From: Thioalkalivibrio sp.
GTDB lineage: Bacteria; Pseudomonadota; Gammaproteobacteria; Ectothiorhodospirales; Ectothiorhodospiraceae
NCBI GenBank assembly: GCA_007116035.1
Contig: SKJG01000027.1
Span: 1 to 36,551, forward strand
DNA length: 36,551 bases
Direction: 5' to 3'
A program made the position numbers and the translations under genes. Each line of letters starts with the position of its first letter. Positions within the stretch are counted from its first letter, which is position 1. The notes beneath the pieces were generated by a model, which was not told the DNA's origin, did not search any database, and saw only the letters and a list, made by a program, of their open reading frames with translations. Shown here in pieces: positions 9,466 to 16,285 of the stretch.

Positions 9466-10728
9466 ATGCGCCTGATCGAGTGGCGGGACCGAACCGCGCC
9501 GCTCCCCGATGCCGTTGCCCCGCTCCTGGCGCGGGGCAACGGGCGCAGCCGTGGCGATGTCTGCCGGAACGACGGCGGCGTCCTGCTGCTGACCCGGGGC
9601 ATGGACTGCATGATCGCCTTTGACCGCGCTACCGGGATCCTCGACTGCGAGGCGGGCATGCTGCTGGGCGATCTGCTGCACTGGTGCCTGCCGCAAGGCT
9701 GGATGCTGCCGGTGGTACCGGGCACCCGGTTCGTCACCGTCGGCGGCGCGATCGCCAATGATGTCCACGGCAGGAACCACCGTGTCGCCGGCAGCTTCGG
9801 CCGGCACGTGCTCGAGATGGACCTGTTGCGTTCCACCGGCGAACACCTGCGGATCGGTCCGACGGAGCGGGCGGATCTGTTCGCTGCGACCATCGGCGGT
9901 CTCGGCCTTACCGGACTCATCACCCGTGTGCGCCTGCGGATGATCCCGATCAGCAGCAACCTGATGCTGACCGAGAGCATTCGCTTCGGGCATCTGGACG
10001 CATTCTGGGAAATCAACGACCGGCTCGGCCCCGAATGGGCCTACACGATGGCTCGCATCGACTGCATCACTCGCGGACGCAGCCTGGGCCGGGGGGTCTT
10101 CTTCGCCGGCCGGCATGCGCCGCCGCAACCGGCCGGAACGCGGGTTCCCGGCTGGCGCGATCGTTCCCGCTCGCTTCCCTTCGACCTGCCATCCTCACTC
10201 ATCAACCGCTACACCGTACGTGCCTTCAACGCGGTGTATTACCGCACGGCGGCATTTGCGGGGCGACGTCTGCAGCACGTACAGGGTCACCTGTTCCCGC
10301 TCGACCGCGTCCACGACTGGAACCGCATCCACGGGCGCAGGGGTTGCTACCCCTACCACTGCGTACTTCCGCACGCGCACGCGCGGGACGGCATCCGCAC
10401 CTTGCTCAAGCGGATCGCGGCCAGCGGCCAGGGGTCCTTCCTCGCCGCGCTGAAGACCTTCGGAGACCTGCCCGCCCCCGGGCTTCTTTCGTTCCCCCGG
10501 TCCGGTGTCACGCTCGCGCTGGATTTCGCCAACCGCGGATCCCGGACGCTGCGCCTGCTCGCCGACCTCGACGACATCGTGAGCGCCGCGGGCGGTGCCC
10601 TTTACCCGGGCAAGGACGCGCGCATGTCCGTCACCATGTTCCGGCGCGGCTTCCCGCAGTGGGAGCGCTTCGCCACGCTGGTCGACCCCGCATTTTCCTC
10701 CACCTTCTGGCGCAGGATGAACCCATGA
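9466..10728 (+). CDS. FAD-linked oxidase similar to DprE1 (decaprenylphosphoryl-ribose oxidase)
   Basis: Vanillyl-alcohol-oxidase-type flavoprotein of 420 residues. The FAD-binding segment VPGTRFVTVGGAIANDVHG (84-102) with NHRVAGSFG and EMDLLRSTGE closely follows mycobacterial DprE1, which oxidises the ribose C2 of polyprenyl-phosphoryl-ribose on the way to D-arabinofuranose. The C-terminal substrate domain also aligns: GQGSFLAALKTFG, SFPRSGVTLALDF and YPGKDAR. By my alignment from memory, Ala351 sits where M. tuberculosis has Cys387, the benzothiazinone target, while Lys383 matches the conserved Lys418. No obvious signal or TM segment is present. The stop overlaps the SDR start (ATGA), as expected for a two-step epimerase pair. 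The lipid substrate and final sugar cannot be read from sequence. Confidence 0.82.
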   Translation: MRLIEWRDRTAPLPDAVAPLLARGNGRSRGDVCRNDGGVLLLTRGMDCMIAFDRATGILDCEAGMLLGDLLHWCLPQGWMLPVVPGTRFVTVGGAIANDVHGRNHRVAGSFGRHVLEMDLLRSTGEHLRIGPTERADLFAATIGGLGLTGLITRVRLRMIPISSNLMLTESIRFGHLDAFWEINDRLGPEWAYTMARIDCITRGRSLGRGVFFAGRHAPPQPAGTRVPGWRDRSRSLPFDLPSSLINRYTVRAFNAVYYRTAAFAGRRLQHVQGHLFPLDRVHDWNRIHGRRGCYPYHCVLPHAHARDGIRTLLKRIAASGQGSFLAALKTFGDLPAPGLLSFPRSGVTLALDFANRGSRTLRLLADLDDIVSAAGGALYPGKDARMSVTMFRRGFPQWERFATLVDPAFSSTFWRRMNP

Positions 10729-11483
10729 GCGCAGCACCCCGACGGATCGCGATCTTTGGCGCCACCTCGCGCATTGCCACCGAGGCGGCCAGGCTCTGGC
10801 TCGCCAGGGGCGTGGCCCTGGTCGTCGTGGCCCGGAATCCCGAGCGCCTGCGCATGCTGACCGAAGACCTCGGCATCCGGGCCGGTGGCCTTGCCGAGGT
10901 CGATGCGATGACCGCCGATCTCGCGGACCTCGACACGCTGCCCGGCCTGTGGAACGCGCTGACGGAACGCTTTCCGGACCTCGATGGCGTGCTGCTCGCG
11001 CACGGCAGTCTGCCGGACCAGGCGCGTTGCGAGGCGACACCCGAGACGATGCTGCAGGAGATCCGCATGAACGCCCTCAGCGCGATGAGTCTGCTCACCG
11101 TGATCGCCAATGACTTCGAGGCACGCCACCGGGGAATCATCGCCGTGATCGGCTCCGTCGCCGGCGACCGGGGTCGCAGCCGCAACTATGTGTATGGCGC
11201 AGCCAAGGGGATGCTGGCGATCTTCCTGCAGGGTCTGCGCAACCGCCTGCACGGCAGCGGGGTGACCGTGATCACCCTGAAGCCCGGGTACGTGATCACA
11301 CCGATGACCCAGGGCTTCGACCGTGAAGGCCTGCTCGGGGCCCGACCCGAGCGTGTGGCAAGGGGCGTCGTTCGCGCCTTCGACCGCCGGCGCGACGTCG
11401 TGTACCTGCCGTGGTTCTGGCGCCCGATCCTGTGGGCGATCCGCCTGATCCCGGAACCGGTCTTCAAGCGCCTCCCTTTGTAG
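10725..11483 (+). CDS. SDR-family reductase, DprE2-like partner
   Basis: Short-chain dehydrogenase of 252 residues. It has an N-terminal Rossmann fold (IAIFGATSRIATEAARLW), an NNAG-type position reading LLAHGSL, the catalytic Ser in VIGSVAGDRGR, and YxxxK as YGAAK. The C-terminal part, TLKPGYVITPMTQG and YLPWFWRPILWAIRLIPEPVFKRLP, is typical of DprE2-like proteins, which carry a hydrophobic C-terminal helix and reduce the 2-keto intermediate made by DprE1. The 4-bp overlap with the oxidase gene supports joint function. A general SDR role cannot be excluded, but the tandem arrangement makes a polyprenyl-phosphoryl pentose epimerase the leading interpretation. Confidence 0.8.
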   Translation: MSAAPRRIAIFGATSRIATEAARLWLARGVALVVVARNPERLRMLTEDLGIRAGGLAEVDAMTADLADLDTLPGLWNALTERFPDLDGVLLAHGSLPDQARCEATPETMLQEIRMNALSAMSLLTVIANDFEARHRGIIAVIGSVAGDRGRSRNYVYGAAKGMLAIFLQGLRNRLHGSGVTVITLKPGYVITPMTQGFDREGLLGARPERVARGVVRAFDRRRDVVYLPWFWRPILWAIRLIPEPVFKRLPL

Positions 11484-11505
11484 CGTGAAAGTCGCGGCCC
11501 AGTTC

Positions 11506-11636
11506 TGTAGGTCGGGTCAGCGAAGCGCAACCCGACGTGCCGGGGGTGCCGAGGTGCCGGGGGACGATGCCTGGCCTGCGCCCATGGGCGGGTGCGGGAC
11601 CCGTCGGGTTACGCCTTTTGGGCTAACCCGACCGAC
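11506..11636. repeat. Two palindromic GTCGGGT...ACCCGAC repeats
   Basis: Unit one (11506-11536) has arms GTCGGGT (11511-11517) and ACCCGAC (11530-11536) around a GCGAAGCG-type loop. Unit two has arms GTCGGGTT (11603-11610) and AACCCGAC (11625-11632). Units of this form are, from memory, common interspersed palindromes in gammaproteobacterial intergenic regions. Together they occupy the space between the SDR gene and dnaE2 and may end upstream transcription. Confidence 0.6.
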
Positions 11637-11697
11637 AATTTCCGGCTTTTCACCATCAGGGGTGCCGCGCGCCCCCACCGGCATGAAAGTAGGGAGT

Positions 11698-11726
11698 TTG
11701 CTCTCTCGCGATAGAACTGTTCAAAT
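11698..11726 (+). promoter_or_regulatory. Candidate dnaE2 promoter
   Basis: TTGCTC (11698-11703), 17 bp, TCAAAT (11721-11726, four of six to TATAAT). The -10 lies inside the LexA-type box, as expected for SOS repression. Transcription would start around 11733, only a few bases from the ATG at 11737. Confidence 0.35.
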
Positions 11727-11732
11727 CAACAG
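11717..11732 (+). promoter_or_regulatory. LexA-type SOS box of dnaE2
   Basis: CTG (11717-11719), ten bases TTCAAATCAA, then CAG (11730-11732): an exact match to the gammaproteobacterial CTG-N10-CAG LexA operator with an AT-rich centre. It ends 4 bp before the dnaE2 ATG. The damage-inducible nature of dnaE2 elsewhere makes this site convincing. Confidence 0.75.
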
Positions 11733-11736
11733 CACC

Positions 11737-14700
11737 ATGGCGAAGAGCGAACCCCTTCCGGCCTATGCCGAACTGACCTGCTGCAGCAACTTCAGCTTCC
11801 TGCGCGGCGCGTCGCACCCGGAGGAACTGGTGGAGCAAGCGGCGCGGCTGGGGTACAGCGCCCTTGCAGTCACCGACGAGTGCTCGCTGGCGGGCATCGT
11901 CCGCGCACACCAGGCGGCGGCGGAGACCGGGCTGCAACTGATCATTGGTACCAGCCTGCAGATCCAGGACGGACCCCGCCTGACCCTGCTGGCGCGTTCC
12001 CTTGCCGGTTATCGCATCCTGTGCCGCCTCATCACCCATGCCCGCCGGGCCGGGCGCAAGGGGCAGTACCGGCTCGAAGCCGTTGATCTGCTCCGGCCCG
12101 AGTGGGCCGGGTTGCCGGACTGCGAGGTCCTGTGGCGTCTCGAGCCGGCAACGGCAGAGGCAGCCGATCCGGGACCCGCCGTTTCCGTGGCCGCTTCCGG
12201 AGGCGCGTCCGCGGGGCCAATCACGGACGCCGACCGGCACTGGGCCGGGTGGCTGCGCAAGGTGGTTCCCCCGGAGCGGCTGCACCTGGCCCTCACCCTG
12301 ACGCGCACGCCCATCGACGCGGAACTGCGGAAGCGGGTCCGGCGGCTTGGCGCGGAGACCGGGATCCCGGTGCTGGCCTGCGGCGACGTGCACATGCACG
12401 TACGTGGCCGGCGCGTGCTGCAGGACACGCTCACCGCGCTGCGCCTGAAACGCACGGTCGCGGAGGCCGCCCCTGCCCTGTTCCCGAACGGCGAGCGCTG
12501 CCTGCGCCCGCGCGACGATCTGGCCGGGCTCTATCCCGACGCCTGGCTCGCCGAAACAACGCGGGTCGCCGGGCGCTGCCGGTTCCGACTGGACGAGCTG
12601 CGCTATCGATACCCGGTCGATTCCATCCCGCCCGGCGAGGCGCCCGCGTCGTGGCTGCGGGGCCTGGTCGAACGGGGTTGCCGGCAACGCTGGCCTGACG
12701 GTACCCCGGCGAAGGTCCGTACCCAGATCGAGCACGAACTCGAAATCATCGCCGACCTCGGCTACGAACCCTATTTCCTGACCGTTCACGACATCGTCCG
12801 TTTCGCCCGTGGGCGCGGCATCCTCTGCCAGGGCCGGGGCTCGGCGGCGAACTCGGCGGTCTGCTATGCGCTCGGGATCACCGCGGTCGATCCGGCGCGC
12901 TCGAGCATGCTGTTCGAACGCTTCATCTCCCGCGAGCGTAACGAGCCCCCGGACATCGACGTCGATTTCGAACACGAAAGGCGCGAAGAGGTGATCCAGT
13001 ACATCTACCGGAAATATGGCCGCGAGCGCGCCGCATTAGCCGCCGCGGTGATCCGCTACCGGCGCCGCAGCGCCCTGCGCGACATTGGCCGAGCCCTGGG
13101 TGTGAGCCGGGCCCGCATCGACGCCCTGACCGCGAACATGGCCTGGTGGGACGAAGGCATCCCGGGCGACCGCCTGCGCGAGGTGGGACTGGATCCGGAC
13201 GGGCCGCTGGCCCGGCAGTGGCAGGTACTGGCGCAGATGCTGGTCGGTTTTCCCCGGCACCTGTCGCAGCACACCGGCGGCTTCGTGATCGCGGCCGGAC
13301 GCCTGGACGAACTGGTCCCGATCGAGAATGCCGCGATGCCCGAGCGTACCGTGATCCAGTGGGACAAGGACGACCTCGACGCACTCGGCCTGCTGAAAAT
13401 CGACATCCTCGCGCTGGGAATGCTCTCCTGCCTGCGCCGCGCGCTGGAACTGCTGGCCCTGCACCGCGACCAGCACTGGGGCCTGGCCGACATTCCGGCG
13501 GAGGACCCGGCGGTCTATGCGATGCTGCAGCGCGCGGACAGCGTCGGCGTGTTCCAGATCGAATCGCGCGCGCAGATGACGATGCTGCCGCGCCTGCGGC
13601 CGGAGACCTTCTACGACCTGGTGATCGAGATCGCCATCGTCCGCCCGGGGCCGATCCAGGGGCAGATGGTGCATCCTTACCTGCGGCGCAGGCAGGGGCG
13701 CGAGCCGGTCCGCTATCCGAACCCGGAGGTCAAGCGGGTGCTGGAGCGCACGCTGGGGGTGCCAATTTTCCAGGAGCAGGTGATCGAACTGGCGATGGTC
13801 GCCGCCGGGTTCAGCGCCGGCGAGGCCGACGGCCTGCGCCGGGCGATCGGCGCCTGGCGCCGCACCGGACGGCTCGCCGGCTATCGGGAGAAATTACTGC
13901 ACGGCATGCGCCGGCGCGGCTATCCGCAGGCCTTCGCCGAACAGATCTACCAGCAGATCCTGGGCTTCGGCGAATACGGTTTTCCGGAGTCACATTCCGC
14001 CAGCTTCGCACTGATCAGCTATGTATCCGCCTGGTTCAAGTGCCGGGAACCGGCAATCTTCGCCTGCGCATTGCTGAACAGCCAGCCGATGGGCTTCTAC
14101 GCCCCAGCGCAGATCGTCGCCGATGCCCGCCGGCACGGCGTCAGCGTACGACCGGTGGATGTCACCGTCAGCGCCACCGAATGTACCGTGGAGACCGTTC
14201 CGGGAAGCGGCGGTCGGCAGGGCGAGCTGGGACTGCGTCTAGGGTTGGGCATGGTGCGCGGGCTGCATGCGGAGAGCGGCGGGCGCATCGTTGCCGCCCG
14301 GGCCGAGGGACCGTTCCGCGACGTCGCCGAACTGGTGACCCGCGCCGGTCTGGACCGCGGCCAGGCTACGCGGCTGGCGCGGGCCGGGGCACTGTCGAGC
14401 CTCGCGGGGCACCGCTACCGGGCGCGCTGGGCGACCCAGGCGGTCGAGGCCCCGCTGCCGCTGTTTCCCCTTCCCGATGCCCGGGACCAGGCGGCCGTGC
14501 CGCTGCTACCCGCGCCGGGGGTCAGCGAAGACCTGGTTCAGGACTATGCCAGCACCGGGTTGACGCTGGGACCCCACCCGCTCGCCCTGCTGCGCGGTCA
14601 TCCGGGGCTGTCCGGGCTGCCCACCGCCGGGGATCTCACCGCCGTCGGCGCCCGCCGCGGGGTGCGTTACATCGGCCTGGTGATCACCCGGCAGCGGCCG

Positions 14701-14937
14701 GGCTCGGCCAAGGGCACCGTCTTCCTGACCCTGGAGGATGAGTCGGGGACCCTGAACGTGATCGTCTGGCCCACCGTGGTGCAGCAGGCACGTTCCGCGG
14801 TGATCCACGCGAATCTGCTGGAGGTGACCGGGGATCTGCAGCAGGAGGATGACGTAACCCACCTGATCGCGAAGCAGCTACGCGACCGCAGCACCTGGCT
14901 GGGCGAACTCACCGTCCGTTCCCGGGATTTCGGATGA
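11737..14937 (+). CDS. dnaE2: Error-prone DNA polymerase DnaE2 (ImuC)
   Basis: C-family polymerase used in SOS mutagenesis and lesion bypass, 1066 residues, usual for DnaE2. The N-terminal PHP domain begins AYAELTCCSNFSFLRGASHP, a hallmark of DnaE2. The palm carries PDIDVDF (405-411) with two catalytic aspartates; GFPRHLSQHTGGFVIA and QWDKDDLDALGLLKIDIL follow. The fingers region includes GVFQIESRAQM and PGPIQGQMVHPYLRRR. The C-terminal OB-fold is seen in YIGLVITRQRPGSAKGTVFLTLED (named by its ends), and the protein ends in the typical VRSRDFG. The ATG at 11737 is the only one matching the family start and has no Shine-Dalgarno; an earlier ATG (11683) lies in the repeat-derived region. ImuA and ImuB, its usual partners, are not adjacent. 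Confidence 0.95.
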   Translation: MAKSEPLPAYAELTCCSNFSFLRGASHPEELVEQAARLGYSALAVTDECSLAGIVRAHQAAAETGLQLIIGTSLQIQDGPRLTLLARSLAGYRILCRLITHARRAGRKGQYRLEAVDLLRPEWAGLPDCEVLWRLEPATAEAADPGPAVSVAASGGASAGPITDADRHWAGWLRKVVPPERLHLALTLTRTPIDAELRKRVRRLGAETGIPVLACGDVHMHVRGRRVLQDTLTALRLKRTVAEAAPALFPNGERCLRPRDDLAGLYPDAWLAETTRVAGRCRFRLDELRYRYPVDSIPPGEAPASWLRGLVERGCRQRWPDGTPAKVRTQIEHELEIIADLGYEPYFLTVHDIVRFARGRGILCQGRGSAANSAVCYALGITAVDPARSSMLFERFISRERNEPPDIDVDFEHERREEVIQYIYRKYGRERAALAAAVIRYRRRSALRDIGRALGVSRARIDALTANMAWWDEGIPGDRLREVGLDPDGPLARQWQVLAQMLVGFPRHLSQHTGGFVIAAGRLDELVPIENAAMPERTVIQWDKDDLDALGLLKIDILALGMLSCLRRALELLALHRDQHWGLADIPAEDPAVYAMLQRADSVGVFQIESRAQMTMLPRLRPETFYDLVIEIAIVRPGPIQGQMVHPYLRRRQGREPVRYPNPEVKRVLERTLGVPIFQEQVIELAMVAAGFSAGEADGLRRAIGAWRRTGRLAGYREKLLHGMRRRGYPQAFAEQIYQQILGFGEYGFPESHSASFALISYVSAWFKCREPAIFACALLNSQPMGFYAPAQIVADARRHGVSVRPVDVTVSATECTVETVPGSGGRQGELGLRLGLGMVRGLHAESGGRIVAARAEGPFRDVAELVTRAGLDRGQATRLARAGALSSLAGHRYRARWATQAVEAPLPLFPLPDARDQAAVPLLPAPGVSEDLVQDYASTGLTLGPHPLALLRGHPGLSGLPTAGDLTAVGARRGVRYIGLVITRQRPGSAKGTVFLTLEDESGTLNVIVWPTVVQQARSAVIHANLLEVTGDLQQEDDVTHLIAKQLRDRSTWLGELTVRSRDFG

Positions 14938-14966
14938 CGCCCCAAACCAAGCCCCCAAAGGCGACC

Positions 14967-15060
14967 GTAGAAGCGGTCTCCGACCGCGATTCCAACGCCG
15001 GGCAATGCCCCGCAACCGGGCCCGCTCAAGCACCCGATCGCGGCCGGAGGCCGCTCCTAC
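14967..15060. repeat. Inverted pair of GTAGGAGCGGCCTCCGG-type repeats
   Basis: Unit one at 14967-14990 reads GTAGAAGCGGTCTCCGACCG and on; unit two at 15037-15060 is the inverted form ending in CGCTCCTAC. The two facing copies of a roughly 24-bp palindromic unit resemble REP/BIME elements known from pseudomonads and relatives. They lie between dnaE2 and its likely terminator. Confidence 0.6.
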
Positions 15061-15070
15061 GGGGCCCGCG

Positions 15071-15105
15071 ACGTCCCGCGCGGCCGGTGCCGCGCGGGAC
15101 GTTTT
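15071..15105 (+). terminator. Strong hairpin terminator downstream of dnaE2
   Basis: A perfect 14-bp stem, ACGTCCCGCGCGGC (15071-15084) with its complement (15089-15102), and a 4-nt loop CGGT, followed by TTT. It lies 134 bp after dnaE2 and 13 bp from the end of the convergent DsrE-like gene, so it may stop transcription from both sides; only the plus orientation has a T-run. Confidence 0.65.
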
Positions 15106-15117
15106 GGTCAGGACGGG

Positions 15118-15588
15118 TCAGATGAACAGGCAGATATCGGATTCGCCTGCGAATTCGAAGAACGCCGCGGCGCCGGCGTACTCGACGCCGTCGATGAATT
15201 CAGCGGTATCCATCTCGAACAGATCGACCGTCATCTGACAGGCAATCATGCGCACCTCGGCCTCCTGGCAGAGATCGCGCAGGTCCTCGAGACTGGCGAC
15301 GCCCTTCGCCTTCATCTTCTGCTTCATCATCACGGTCATCATCTTCTGCATGCCTGGCAGCGCCTGCAGCAGAACGGGGACCGGCATCGGCATCGGCATG
15401 CCTGGATTGCCCAGGGAACTGACCTGGAGATCCAACTTCTTCTTCAGCAGCTGCAGGCCGTAGAAGGTGAAGAACACCTCCACCTCATAGCCCAGCGCAG
15501 CCGCCGTGGAGGCGAGGATGAACGGAGGATAGCCCCAGTCCAGGCTGCCCTTGGTCGCGATGATTGCAAGTTTCTTGGTGTCACTCAT
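15118..15588 (-). CDS. DsrE/DsrF-like (DrsE_2 family) protein
   Basis: Cytoplasmic 156-residue protein of the DsrE-like superfamily, whose members (TusD, DsrE, DsrE2) carry sulfur as persulfide on a conserved cysteine. Visible family features are IIATKGSLDWGYPPFILAST, GYEVEVFFTFYGLQLL (32-48), a Met-rich central segment with PMPMPVP, and MIACQMTVDLFEM with the probable active Cys117; Cys107 and Cys153 are also present. The start ATG (15586-15588) fits the family and has a GGGGAT-like ribosome site; an in-frame TTG five codons upstream is less likely. It is the last of twelve minus-strand genes. A sulfur-transfer role fits the sulfur-globule-like gene in the same run, but the tusA and rhodanese partners usual for DsrE2 are absent here. 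Confidence 0.85.
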   Translation of the reverse strand: MSDTKKLAIIATKGSLDWGYPPFILASTAAALGYEVEVFFTFYGLQLLKKKLDLQVSSLGNPGMPMPMPVPVLLQALPGMQKMMTVMMKQKMKAKGVASLEDLRDLCQEAEVRMIACQMTVDLFEMDTAEFIDGVEYAGAAAFFEFAGESDICLFI

Positions 15589-15876
15589 ATTCACTATCCC
15601 CAACTAGGTCGATGTACGGCGTGGCGACCGCCCTGCGGGCAAGTGCCACGGGATTCTTGGAACAACCGGCTGCCGGCTTCTCTCTCCGTCCTCGGAACGG
15701 AGCGGGAAGCGGACACCCGGCCCTGCTTCTACGGCAACCGCAACACCTGGCAAGACGACTGGGCCGATCCCTGGATCCTCGCGGCCGGGCCAAACCAACC
15801 GGCATGCAGCGCACGCTCCATCGTTTTTTCCCACACTGTCAGACGCCGCGCAGAGAGGCTGTCGCCCTCACGCTGC
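15589..15876. other. Spacer with no recognised gene
   Basis: A 288-bp gap between the small membrane-protein gene and the DsrE-like gene. A minus-strand open frame from GTG 15834 has no family similarity or ribosome site and runs into the DsrE gene region. No clear promoter was found; the DsrE-like gene may have its own promoter here. Confidence 0.3.
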
Positions 15877-16038
15877 TCAGCCATCCTTGCCCGGCGGTGT
15901 CTGCAACTGGCGGTCCCGTTGCCAATCGCGAACCAGTGCGCAACCCGCACAGACACCGAGCGCAGCCAAGCTCGCCCATACTGAAATGGGTACGAGGACC
16001 ATCGCCAAAACAAACATGATCCATGCCAGTATTGTCAT
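15877..16038 (-). CDS. Small single-span membrane protein, 53 residues
   Basis: A short gene read directly from the minus strand: ATG at 16036-16038, TGA at 15877-15879. AGGAG (16046-16050) lies 7 nt upstream of the ATG, one of the best ribosome sites in the window. The product starts MTILAWIMFVLAMVLVPISV, a hydrophobic helix of about 28 residues, then has a CxxC (CAGC, about 30-33) and a charged tail VRDWQRDRQLQTPPGKDG. I recognise no family. It lies between the dynamin-like GTPase and the DsrE-like gene, in the same direction. The CxxC at the membrane edge could be redox-active or bind metal, but nothing proves it. Confidence 0.6.
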   Translation of the reverse strand: MTILAWIMFVLAMVLVPISVWASLAALGVCAGCALVRDWQRDRQLQTPPGKDG

Positions 16039-16083
16039 TTCCTATCTCCTGCACGTGCCGCACGGGGTCCCCCGAGCGGCTAT

Positions 16084-16112
16084 ATTCCAATCGCACTGCA
16101 ACCAGCCGTCAA
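16084..16112 (-). promoter_or_regulatory. Weak candidate promoter for the 53-residue gene
   Basis: On the minus strand TTGACG (16107-16112), 17 bp, TGGAAT (16084-16089). The -35 matches five of six, the -10 four of six. It lies about 46 bp upstream of the small gene's ATG and downstream of the GTPase gene. Confidence 0.3.
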
Positions 16113-16285
16113 ATCCCGGCGGGCCATGCGGCCAGGCCGATCCCTGCAAAGCACGCCCCGGCGTCTCCGCGCAGGGCCGGCACGCACGGGATGATGGGCC
16201 GCTCCCGCTTGTCTCTCGCAGCACCCGCCGATCTGACGAAGCGGCGATCGGCTACCGCTCTTCCCGCATGATCGACCGACACGGA

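Noticed and set aside
10035-10724. Long upstream extension of the SDR frame
   Set aside because: It overlaps the conserved C-terminal domain of the DprE1-like oxidase in another frame; the ATG at 10725 starts exactly at the Rossmann fold.
15624-15645. Minus-strand TGGCAC...GCAG resembling a -24/-12 promoter before the DsrE-like gene
   Set aside because: GG to GC spacing is 9 and the -12 element does not match TTGC.
15604-15834. 76-codon minus-strand frame starting at GTG 15834
   Set aside because: It has no ribosome site, no similarity and Arg/Pro-rich shadow-like composition, although its TAG does fall just before the DsrE-like start.
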